Shown: piece after piece, positions 1-5,727 of the stretch
Numbering within the stretch: the stretch's first letter is position 1
Layout: every line of letters begins with the position of its first letter
Assembly (NCBI GenBank): GCA_039812545.1
Contig: JBDIAR010000198.1
Span: 1-5,744, forward strand
Direction: 5' to 3'
From: JBDIAR01 sp039812545
Lineage (GTDB): Bacteria > Actinomycetota > Actinomycetes > Actinomycetales > Dermatophilaceae
Length of the DNA stretch: 5,744 nt
Notes under the pieces: model-generated
What the model saw: only the letters and a program-made list of their open reading frames with translations
Database searches by the model: none
Told to the model about the DNA's origin: nothing
Position numbers and translations under genes: made by a program

Positions 1-428
1 GGACGGCGGTCGCCCCACGCCCGGCCGGCCGCCCGAGCCACCTCGACGGCGCGGCCCGGCGTCGCGGCGCCCTCGAGCGCCGCCACGAGCGAACCGGCGA
101 TCGCGGCATACCCCGTCGCCTGGCCGGGAGCCCTGCCCAACGCGTGCGCCCGGGCGCCGAGGGCACTGGCCCGGTACTCGTGGCTCGGCCGCCCCGCTCG
201 CCCCGGCCGGTCAGTCCGGTCGACCCTGCCCGGCGTTCGGACCTCGCGGACGACCAGGCCGGCGGCCACCAGTGCGGCCAAATGCCGGCGAATGCCGTTG
301 GGGTGCCCGCCGATCGACTCCCGGACCTGCTCCACGTCGAGCGCGACGGGACGCTCGGCCAAGACAGCCAGGACGCGGCGCCGAGCGTCGGACATCGACG
401 GGACCGCACCGCTCGGAACACCAAACAC
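1..428 (-). CDS. Winged-helix transcriptional regulator, COG2345/ArsR-like (C-terminus outside window)
   Basis: About 142 N-terminal residues are visible on the minus strand; the rest lies beyond position 1. A first helix (residues 15-25, DARRRVLAVLAE) leads into a winged helix-turn-helix. The recognition region is HPNGIRRHLAALVAAGLV (residues 42-59) and is followed by an Arg-rich wing ending in GRPSHEY (79-85). The pattern HPN-x-(I/V)R-x-HL...L-x-x-AGLV...GRP-x-x-x-Y is typical of COG2345 regulators, some of which sit beside nitrite reductase and NO-related genes and are thought to sense NO or iron-sulfur clusters. The visible part has no cysteine; family members usually carry Cys-containing motifs in the C-terminal half, which is not visible here. 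I chose GTG at 428 because a TAAAAA -10-like element ends 7 nt upstream, consistent with a leaderless transcript. ATG at 395 is the alternative start and keeps the whole HTH. By position it probably controls the divergent nitrite-reductase operon. The HTH call is strong; the ligand is unknown. Confidence 0.85.
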   Translation of the reverse strand, partial: MFGVPSGAVPSMSDARRRVLAVLAERPVALDVEQVRESIGGHPNGIRRHLAALVAAGLVVREVRTPGRVDRTDRPGRAGRPSHEYRASALGARAHALGRAPGQATGYAAIAGSLVAALEGAATPGRAVEVARAAGRAWGDRR

Positions 429-435
429 CCCGCTA

Positions 436-441
436 TTTTTA
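436..441 (-). promoter_or_regulatory. Candidate -10 element for the leftward regulator gene
   Basis: On the minus strand TAAAAA occupies 441 to 436. Seven bases separate it from the GTG at 428, the usual distance from a -10 hexamer to a transcription start. This fits a leaderless mRNA, which is common in actinobacteria, and there is no convincing Shine-Dalgarno before that GTG. No good -35 is visible (roughly 464 to 459 reads GATGGT). Confidence 0.4.
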
Positions 442-446
442 CACGG

Positions 447-452
447 TAGAGT
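447..452 (+). promoter_or_regulatory. Candidate -10 element for the rightward operon
   Basis: TAGAGT matches the actinobacterial TANNNT -10 pattern and lies inside the dyad. It would place a transcription start near 459 and give a leader of about 44 nt containing the GAGGAG ribosome binding site. No recognisable -35 is present at the right distance, which would suit an activated or tightly regulated promoter. TAATAA at 454-459 is an alternative. Confidence 0.35.
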
Positions 453-492
453 GTAATAACCATCACCTGCGACACCCCCGCGCCAATCCACC

Positions 493-498
493 GAGGAG
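493..498 (+). promoter_or_regulatory. Ribosome binding site fixing the DUF2249 start
   Basis: GAGGAG lies 4 bases before the ATG at 503. The reading frame is open far upstream, to a possible ATG at 272, but that extension would cross the promoter and the opposing regulator gene. This Shine-Dalgarno therefore decides the start at 503. Confidence 0.8.
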
Positions 499-502
499 AA
501 CC

Positions 503-811
503 ATGACCGACACCCAGGCAAGCGCGTCGACCGAGCTCCCCATCGTCGAAGCGGCCACCTGCGCCTGCGGCGGCCACGAGACCGGCCTGCCCGAACTCGA
601 CGCCCGTCAGATCCCCCACGCGATTCGGCACGCCTCGATCTTCGGCGCCGTCGGCGGACTGGCTCCCGGCGCCGGAATGATCCTCATCGCCCCGCACGAC
701 CCACTGCCGTTGCTGGCCCAGCTCAAGGACCGCGAGGGCGACGCCGTCGAGGTGAGCTACGTCCAGCGCGGGCCGGAGGCGTGGAAGCTCAAGCTCGTCC
801 GCGTCTCCTGA
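503..811 (+). CDS. DUF2249 domain-containing protein
   Basis: A 102-residue soluble protein made almost entirely of one DUF2249 domain (about residues 29-100). Hallmarks are LPELDARQIPHAIRH (29-43), APGAGMILIAPHDPLPLL (54-71) and a C-terminal QRGPEAWKLKL. DUF2249 has a small TusA/SirA-like alpha/beta fold. Members often sit next to denitrification, hemerythrin or NO-related genes, but I know of no established biochemical activity. A short leader carries Cys20-Ala-Cys22-Gly-Gly-His25, and the domain has conserved His39, His43 and His65, so metal or heme binding is plausible but unproven. It is the first gene of the rightward operon, has a good GAGGAG ribosome binding site, and is followed 37 bp later by the membrane protein gene. 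The family assignment is firm; the role in nitrite or NO metabolism is inferred from context. Confidence 0.93.
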   Translation: MTDTQASASTELPIVEAATCACGGHETGLPELDARQIPHAIRHASIFGAVGGLAPGAGMILIAPHDPLPLLAQLKDREGDAVEVSYVQRGPEAWKLKLVRVS

Positions 812-848
812 ACCCCAGCCCCCCGGTGTCCGCCGACGGAGGGCCACG

Positions 849-2012
849 GTGAACACACCCACCCGAACCACCGGGGATGCGCCGAGGGCCCTCGGATCCC
901 GCGACCCGCGTCGTCGCCCGGGCGCCCGCCGCGCCTGGCTGCTGGTCCCGGCCGGCGTCTGCCTGCTCGCCGGCCTGAACGCCGCCCTCCAACTCGTCGG
1001 TGTCGCGCCACCCGTCGCATCGGTCCGGTTGACCACGGTCCACGGCCCCCTCATGGTCCTCGGCTTCCTCGGCACGCTGATCTCCCTGGAACGGGCCGTC
1101 GCCCTGCGTGCGACCTGGGGGTATGCCGGTCCGGTCCTGCTCGGGGCCGGCGGGCTCGCGCTCGTCGCCCCGGCGCCCCGCTCGCTGGGCCAATGGCTGC
1201 TCGTGTCCGGTTGCGCCGCAACGCTGCTGGTGTATGCCACGTTGTGGCGTCGCCAGGAGGACGACCCGACCGCGGCCCAGATCGTGGCGATGACCTTCGC
1301 GCTGTGCGCTGCCCTGTTGTGGACCCGGGTCGACGTCGCGGCGCTGATCCCCTGGCTGGCCGGGTTCATCGTCGTCACGATCGCCGCCGAACGGGTCGAA
1401 CTGGCCCGGCTGACCCTCCCGCCACGCTCCGGCACGACCCTGCTCGCCGCGGCCACCGCGCTGCTGGCCGCCGCCACGGCGGCCCTGCTCTGGCCCGCGG
1501 TGGGGGCCCGGGCATACGGGCTCGTCCTGGTCGTCCTGGTCCTCTGGCTGGTCCGCCACGACGTCGCCCGACGCACGATCCACGCCACCGGACTTCCGCG
1601 GTATGCGGCGGTGGCGCTGCTGTGCGGGTACTACTGGCTGGCGGTCGCCGGGGCGGTGTGGCTGATCGACGGCGCGCCGACCACCGTGTCCGGGTACGAC
1701 GTCGTCGTCCACGCGACCTTCCTCGGCTTCGCCATCTCGATGGTCATGGCCCATGCCGGCGTCATCATGCCGGCCATCGTGCGCCGCCCCATCCCGTACA
1801 CGCCCGCGATGTGGATTCCGTTGTCGCTTATGCACCTCGGGCTCGTCCTGCGCGTCGTCGCCGGTGATCTGGTCGGCTGGCACGGCGCCTGGGTCGTCGG
1901 GTCCGTCCTGACGGTGGTGGCCCTGCTCGCGCTGCCGGTCACCGTCGGGTTCGCGATGCTGAACGCCGGGCGGGTCTCCCCCGCCGCGGCTCGTCGCGAG
2001 GTGCTCCGGTGA
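849..2012 (+). CDS. NnrS-like / heme-copper-oxidase-like 12-helix membrane protein
   Basis: A 387-residue integral membrane protein with an Arg-rich cytoplasmic N-terminus (residues 1-29) and about 12 predicted transmembrane segments: roughly 30-50, 62-80, 92-108, 114-132, 141-159, 161-181, 195-216, 219-236, 250-273, 284-310, 318-338 and 343-371. Intramembrane histidines stand out: His65 in TVHGPLMVLGF, His288 in VVVHATFLGF, His302 in VMAHAGVIMPA and His329 in LMHLGLVLR. Twelve helices with scattered histidines fit the NnrS / heme-copper oxidase subunit I fold. NnrS proteins are heme-containing membrane proteins linked to NO tolerance in denitrifiers. GTG at 849 is supported by GGAGGG at 838-843. 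The stop codon overlaps the next start (2009-2012), so translation is probably coupled to the NirK fusion. The likely role is NO or copper/heme handling or electron supply for nitrite reduction. The membrane topology is secure; the exact family name is less so. Confidence 0.85.
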   Translation: MNTPTRTTGDAPRALGSRDPRRRPGARRAWLLVPAGVCLLAGLNAALQLVGVAPPVASVRLTTVHGPLMVLGFLGTLISLERAVALRATWGYAGPVLLGAGGLALVAPAPRSLGQWLLVSGCAATLLVYATLWRRQEDDPTAAQIVAMTFALCAALLWTRVDVAALIPWLAGFIVVTIAAERVELARLTLPPRSGTTLLAAATALLAAATAALLWPAVGARAYGLVLVVLVLWLVRHDVARRTIHATGLPRYAAVALLCGYYWLAVAGAVWLIDGAPTTVSGYDVVVHATFLGFAISMVMAHAGVIMPAIVRRPIPYTPAMWIPLSLMHLGLVLRVVAGDLVGWHGAWVVGSVLTVVALLALPVTVGFAMLNAGRVSPAAARREVLR

Positions 2013-4678
2013 CCGAGAAGCGCGGCTCGCGCGGCGTCTGGGCGTGGCGCGACTACCCCCCGATCTTCTGGCTGCTGGCCGCGGCCCTGGTCTCCACCGT
2101 GCACCACCGGTACCCCGAATCGGGTTGGCTGATGGTGCATCTCGTCCTGCTCGGCGCATTGACCCACGCCGCCGTGGTGTGGAGCACGCACTTCGCACAG
2201 GCCCTGCTGAAGACCCGCCCCGACATCGATCCCCGCGGCGGGCAGTCGACTCGACTCGCGCTGCTCTTCGCGGGGGTATGCCTGGTGCTGGGTGGCGTGT
2301 GGTTCGCCCGGACGGGCGTGACCCTGGCCGGGGCGATCGCCGTCTCGGCCGCGGTCGGCTGGCATGCCGTGGCGCTGGCACGCCGGTTGCGGGCCTCGAT
2401 CGCGCCGCGGTTCCGCATCACGATCGGGTACTACCTGGCGGCCGCCGCGTGCGTGCCGGTCGGCGCGACCTTCGGCGTCCTGCTCGCCGGCGCGCCGCCC
2501 GGCGACCGGCACGGCCGCTACCTGGTGGCGCACACCAGCGTCATGGCGCTCGGCTGGATCGGGCTGACCGTCACCGGAACGCTGGTCACGCTGTGGCCGA
2601 CCATGCTGCGCACCCGGATGGACGACCGGGCCGAACGACTCGCCCGTCAGGCCCTGCCCGTCCTGCTCGGGTCGCTCGCCCTGGTCGTGACCGGGGCGCT
2701 GCTCGGCTGGCGGGCGCTCGTCGTGGCGGCGCTGGTCGGGTACCTCGCCGGGCTGGCGTGGTGGGGTCGGGCACTGGGCGCGCCCGCCCGTCGGCGCGCC
2801 CCCCGCGAGATGGCGACCCTGTCCGTCGCGGCGGCCCTGGGCTGGGCGGTCGTCGCGATCGGCTGGATCGCCGGGACGGTTGCCCTGCGGGACAGCTGGG
2901 CCGGGGTCGGCGCGACCTACGGCGTGCCGGCTGCGGTGCTGGCGGCCGGGTTCGGGACGCAGTTACTCGTCGGCGCGCTGTCCTATCTGGTGCCCGCGGT
3001 GCTCGGCGGTGGCCCCGCCGCTGTCCGGGCCGCGCAGCGACAGGTGGACCGGTGGGCAATGCTGCGCCTGACCGCGACGAACGGCGGCATCGTGCTGAGC
3101 CTGCTACCGGTGCCGAGCGTGCTGCGGGTGGTCGCCACCGGCATCGTCTTGGTCTGCTACCTCGCGTTCATCCCCCTGCTGATTCTCGGCATCACCGATT
3201 CGCTGCGGGTGCGCCGGGAGGGCGCCCCGGCCACCGGCCTGACCCCGCATCGCGCGGACGTGCGCTCCTCCGGACAGTTCGTCGCGGGGCTGCTCATCCT
3301 GGCACTGGCGGTCGCCGGTAGCGTGCTCGTCGATCCGGCGGGCGCCCGCGTGCGCACCGGCGGGTCGGCCGGGTCCGCGACCGTCGTCGAGACGGGTCAC
3401 ACGACCACGGTGCGCGTCGTCGCCGCCGGCATGCACTTCACCCCGGCCACGGTCGAGGTCCCGCTCGGGGACCGGCTCGTGATCGACCTGGTCAACGAGG
3501 ACCCCACGACGACCCACGACTTGGTGTTCGCCAACGACACCGGTTCGGGCCGGCTCGATCCCGGCGGGAGCGAACGGATCGACGTCGGCGTGATCGCGGG
3601 GCCGCTGGACGGCTGGTGCACGGTGATCGGCCACCGCCAGATGGGGATGACCTTCGCGGTGACCACGACCGGTGGCGACGCGGCCGGCGCAATGGGGGGC
3701 ACCGCGGCGGGCGACGGCACCGCGGGAGGCGCGAACCCGCATACGGGACAACACGACTCGACCAACCGAAGCACTGCCCTGGACCTGCACCGGGCTTTCC
3801 CCGCGGACTTCCCCACCGTCGACCCGGTACTGGCGCCCGCCGGACCCGCCACGACCCACCGGGTGACCTTCACCGTCGAGGAGGTCGAACTCGAGGTGGC
3901 GCCCGGGGTCTGGCAGAAACGGTGGACGTACAACGGCGGCGTCCCCGGCCCGACCCTGCGCGGCCGGGTCGGCGACGTCTTCGAGGTCACCCTGGTCAAC
4001 CACGGCTCGATGGGGCATTCGATCGACTTCCACGCCGGCGTGCTGGCGCCGGACGGGCCGATGCGGACGATCCCGCCGGGCGGGTCGCTGGTCTACCGGT
4101 TCACCGCCCAGCGCTCCGGGATCTGGATGTACCACTGCTCGACCATGCCGATGTCCGCCCATATCGCCGCCGGCATGCACGGCGCGGTCGTCATCGATCC
4201 GCCGGGGCTGGCGAAGGTGGACCGCGAGTACCTGCTCGTCCAGTCCGAGGCATACCTCGGGGCGAATCTCGCCAAGGGCTCGGCGTCCGAGGTGGACTTC
4301 GACCGGGTCCGCGCCGAAACCCCGGATGCGGTGGTGTTCAACGGCGTGGCGAACCAGTACGACCACCGGCCGTTGACCGCGAAGGTCGGCGAGCGGGTCC
4401 GGATCTGGGTGCTCGCCGCCGGGCCGAACCGGGGCAGCGCGTTCCACGTCGTCGGGGGCCAGTTCGACACCGTGTATGCCGAGGGGCGGTACCTCCTGCG
4501 CGCGGCTCCCGGCGGACCGGACGCGCCCGGCGGCTCGCAGGTGTTGGCGCTGGCGCCGGCCCAGGGCGGGTTCGTCGAACTGACCTTCCCCGAGGCGGGG
4601 CACTATCCTCTGGTCAGCCACCTGATGGTGGACGCCGAACGCGGCGCGCACGGCATCGTCGAGGTGACCGCTCGATAG
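2009..4678 (+). CDS. nirK: Membrane-anchored copper nitrite reductase (NirK) with 13-TM module and cupredoxin domain
   Basis: An 889-residue, three-part protein that should reduce nitrite to nitric oxide on the outer face of the membrane. Residues 1-441 hold about 13 helices. Arg-rich loops fall after helices 2, 4, 6, 8, 10 and 12, which predicts N-terminus in and C-terminus out. Residues about 460-553 form a cupredoxin with type-1 copper ligands His503, Cys537, His542 and Met547 (C-x4-H-x4-M). A Gly/Ala-rich linker (554-590) leads to the two-domain NirK (about 595-889). There the type-1 ligands are His670, Cys710, His718 and Met723; the type-2 ligands are His675, His709 and His871; the catalytic pair is Asp673 and His813. 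All are present in GHSIDFH, YHCSTMPMSAHIAAGM, FHVVGG and SHLM. The short C-x7-H loop differs from the C-x8-H of classical proteobacterial NirK. Ordinary NirK is about 340-380 residues with a signal peptide, so the N-terminal half is an addition. The membrane part contains His44, His53, His61, His119 and His175 and resembles NnrS/heme-copper oxidase modules. GTG at 2009 overlaps the upstream stop, with GAGG at 1998-2001. No terminator is seen downstream. Confidence 0.94.
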   Translation: MTEKRGSRGVWAWRDYPPIFWLLAAALVSTVHHRYPESGWLMVHLVLLGALTHAAVVWSTHFAQALLKTRPDIDPRGGQSTRLALLFAGVCLVLGGVWFARTGVTLAGAIAVSAAVGWHAVALARRLRASIAPRFRITIGYYLAAAACVPVGATFGVLLAGAPPGDRHGRYLVAHTSVMALGWIGLTVTGTLVTLWPTMLRTRMDDRAERLARQALPVLLGSLALVVTGALLGWRALVVAALVGYLAGLAWWGRALGAPARRRAPREMATLSVAAALGWAVVAIGWIAGTVALRDSWAGVGATYGVPAAVLAAGFGTQLLVGALSYLVPAVLGGGPAAVRAAQRQVDRWAMLRLTATNGGIVLSLLPVPSVLRVVATGIVLVCYLAFIPLLILGITDSLRVRREGAPATGLTPHRADVRSSGQFVAGLLILALAVAGSVLVDPAGARVRTGGSAGSATVVETGHTTTVRVVAAGMHFTPATVEVPLGDRLVIDLVNEDPTTTHDLVFANDTGSGRLDPGGSERIDVGVIAGPLDGWCTVIGHRQMGMTFAVTTTGGDAAGAMGGTAAGDGTAGGANPHTGQHDSTNRSTALDLHRAFPADFPTVDPVLAPAGPATTHRVTFTVEEVELEVAPGVWQKRWTYNGGVPGPTLRGRVGDVFEVTLVNHGSMGHSIDFHAGVLAPDGPMRTIPPGGSLVYRFTAQRSGIWMYHCSTMPMSAHIAAGMHGAVVIDPPGLAKVDREYLLVQSEAYLGANLAKGSASEVDFDRVRAETPDAVVFNGVANQYDHRPLTAKVGERVRIWVLAAGPNRGSAFHVVGGQFDTVYAEGRYLLRAAPGGPDAPGGSQVLALAPAQGGFVELTFPEAGHYPLVSHLMVDAERGAHGIVEVTAR

Positions 4679-4714
4679 GGCCGGCCGTAGGGAAGCGGCG
4701 TCGAGATGTGGTCC

Positions 4715-4724
4715 GGAGAGGAAG
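4715..4724 (+). promoter_or_regulatory. Ribosome binding site favouring ATG 4735
   Basis: GGAGAGGAAG is purine-rich and ends 10 bases before the ATG at 4735. The only other nearby in-frame start, GTG at 4708, would place this element inside the gene and add nine residues (VVRRGSDRR) not needed by the conserved N-terminal domain. The frame itself stays open back to 3616 inside nirK, which is a GC-driven artefact. Confidence 0.6.
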
Positions 4725-4734
4725 TGACCGCCGT

Positions 4735-5706
4735 ATGCCGGACGACTTCCTCATCGCCCGCAACCCCGAACCCGACTCGACCCTGCCCTACCTGCTGCGC
4801 ATCCCGTTGGGCTCGACCGGCATCGTTGTGAAGGCCAAAGACACCTGGCCGCGCACGTCGAGGATCTACTGCCATCGCGCCACCGAATGGCCCGCCGAAC
4901 CCGAGATCCTCGAACGGACCCGCACCCGGGACTGCACGCGCCGCGGGGCCGCCATCGACCTGGTGTTGGACCGCGGCCGGGAGAACCGGTCCCAGTTCGT
5001 CCTGACCTACGCCCGCGGCCGGGAGGCGATCTTCTGGCAGTCGGCGCGCACCGCCAAACAGGCCCGGCCCAATGTGCGCACCCCCACCGCGCGGGCCCTC
5101 GGGGTCGAGGACGTCGAGATCCTCGTCGACGTCCACGAGCGGTATGCCTGGACGTTCCCGACCCAGCAGGTCCGTACCCGCAAGCACCCGCTCCCGGCCG
5201 GCGACTACGCGATCTGCCTGGGCGAGTCGATCGTCGCCGCCGTCGAACGCAAGTCGCTGGCCGACCTGGTGGCTACCTTGACCGGCGGCAAGTTGCGCTA
5301 TCTGCTGGCCGAGTTGGCCGCACTGCCCCGGGCGGCGCTGGTCGTCGAGGAGCGGTATTCGCAGGTGTTCGCTCTCGACCGGGTTCGGCCCGCGGTCGTC
5401 GCCGATGGTCTCGCCGAGGCCCAGGCCCGGTTCCCCACCGTGCCGATCGTCTTCACCGACACCCGCGCGCTGGCCCAGGAGTGGACCTACCGTTTCCTGG
5501 TGGCCTGCCGGCAGGAGATCTCGGACACCGGCGGGGCCGTCACCCGGGTCGCGGACCTGACCACCGGCATACCGCTGCCGGCCGCCGAACCCACGCTCGC
5601 CGAGATCCGGCGCTGGGCGATCGAAAACGGGTACGCCGTCAGTGACCGCGGCCGGATCGCCGCCTCAATCCGGGCCGCCTACGCGACCCGCGCCGACGCC
5701 CCCTGA
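4735..5706 (+). CDS. ERCC4-domain nuclease with C-terminal Lsr2-like DNA-binding domain
   Basis: A 323-residue soluble protein in three parts. Residues 1-120 form a domain I associate with actinobacterial proteins of this type (PDDFLIARNPEPDS, then RRGAAIDLVLDRGRENRSQF and WQSARTAKQARPN); its function is unknown. Residues about 127-258 form an XPF/ERCC4-type nuclease core: Asp132 and Glu135 in VDVHER, Gly156-Asp157 in AGDYAI, and the signature ERK at 171-173 followed by Asp177. All metal-binding and catalytic positions appear intact. Residues about 286-317 (TLAEIRRWAIENGYAVSDRG and onward) match the Lsr2 C-terminal domain, including the minor-groove RGR motif at 305-307. Lsr2 is the actinobacterial nucleoid protein that prefers AT-rich DNA. 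The expected role is structure- or site-directed DNA cleavage in repair or recombination, but the substrate is unknown. It follows nirK by 56 bp on the same strand with no visible terminator, so cotranscription is possible although a functional link is unlikely. Confidence 0.92.
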   Translation: MPDDFLIARNPEPDSTLPYLLRIPLGSTGIVVKAKDTWPRTSRIYCHRATEWPAEPEILERTRTRDCTRRGAAIDLVLDRGRENRSQFVLTYARGREAIFWQSARTAKQARPNVRTPTARALGVEDVEILVDVHERYAWTFPTQQVRTRKHPLPAGDYAICLGESIVAAVERKSLADLVATLTGGKLRYLLAELAALPRAALVVEERYSQVFALDRVRPAVVADGLAEAQARFPTVPIVFTDTRALAQEWTYRFLVACRQEISDTGGAVTRVADLTTGIPLPAAEPTLAEIRRWAIENGYAVSDRGRIAASIRAAYATRADAP

Positions 5707-5727
5707 TCCGGGCGCCCCCTGATCCGG
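5697..5727 (+). repeat. Tandem direct repeat across the nuclease stop codon
   Basis: CGCCCCCTGATCCGG occurs at 5697-5711 and again, identical over 15 bases, at 5713-5727, a period of 16. The first copy contains the stop TGA (5704-5706). Slippage duplication at the gene end is the simplest explanation. Confidence 0.75.

Larger units (their letters stand above)
436..459. promoter_or_regulatory. Probable operator: dyad TTACAC-N6-GTGTAA in the divergent promoter
   Basis: TTACAC (439-444), spacer GGTAGA, and GTGTAA (451-456) form a perfect 6-bp inverted repeat. Allowing one mismatch, the arms extend to 9 bp (436-444 and 451-459). It lies in the only strongly AT-rich patch of the window, between the divergent regulator and the DUF2249 gene, and overlaps the candidate -10 elements on both strands. 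Winged-helix dimers typically bind dyads of this size, so this is the natural site for the neighbouring regulator. The spacing and bases do not match the FNR/NnrR box TTGAT-N4-ATCAA. The dyad is seen directly; its binding by the regulator is inferred. Confidence 0.65.
106..5572. repeat. Dispersed heptamer GTATGCC/GGCATAC, 10 copies
   Basis: GTATGCC starts at 1121, 1232, 2276, 4474, 4733 and 5142. The complement GGCATAC starts at 105, 1511, 4249 and 5566. The core GTATGC/GCATAC also occurs at 1601 and 3739. Copies lie in four of the five genes (all but the DUF2249 gene) and once over the start codon of the nuclease gene. They are not tandem and have no fixed spacing or strand. This is a composition-level signal rather than a discrete element; its function is unknown. 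Confidence 0.6.

Noticed and set aside
144..449. 101-codon plus-strand frame at the left edge
   Set aside because: It is antisense to the winged-helix regulator, which has clear family motifs.
272..502. Upstream in-frame extension of the DUF2249 gene
   Set aside because: It would run through the divergent promoter and antisense to the regulator. GAGGAG before ATG 503 and the family length support the shorter protein.
1193..1867. 224-codon plus-strand frame inside the NnrS-like gene
   Set aside because: It is an alternative frame of a clear membrane-protein gene, is Arg/Gly-rich, and has no ribosome binding site or domain.
789..2381. 530-codon open frame on the minus strand
   Set aside because: It is antisense to the NnrS-like gene and the start of nirK, is rich in Arg/Gly/Pro with no recognisable domain, and is the usual open shadow frame of high-GC coding DNA.
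3104..4651. 515-codon open frame on the minus strand
   Set aside because: It lies wholly antisense to nirK, whose copper-ligand motifs prove the plus-strand frame. Its composition is typical of a shadow.
3616..4734. Upstream extension of the nuclease frame into nirK
   Set aside because: The frame is open but encodes low-complexity Arg/Gly/Pro sequence overlapping nirK. The recognisable domain begins at ATG 4735 behind a purine-rich ribosome binding site.
4679..4734. GGCCGGCC palindrome in the nirK-nuclease gap considered as a terminator
   Set aside because: It is a simple 8-bp palindrome with no loop and no T-tract, so it cannot form a stable intrinsic terminator hairpin.
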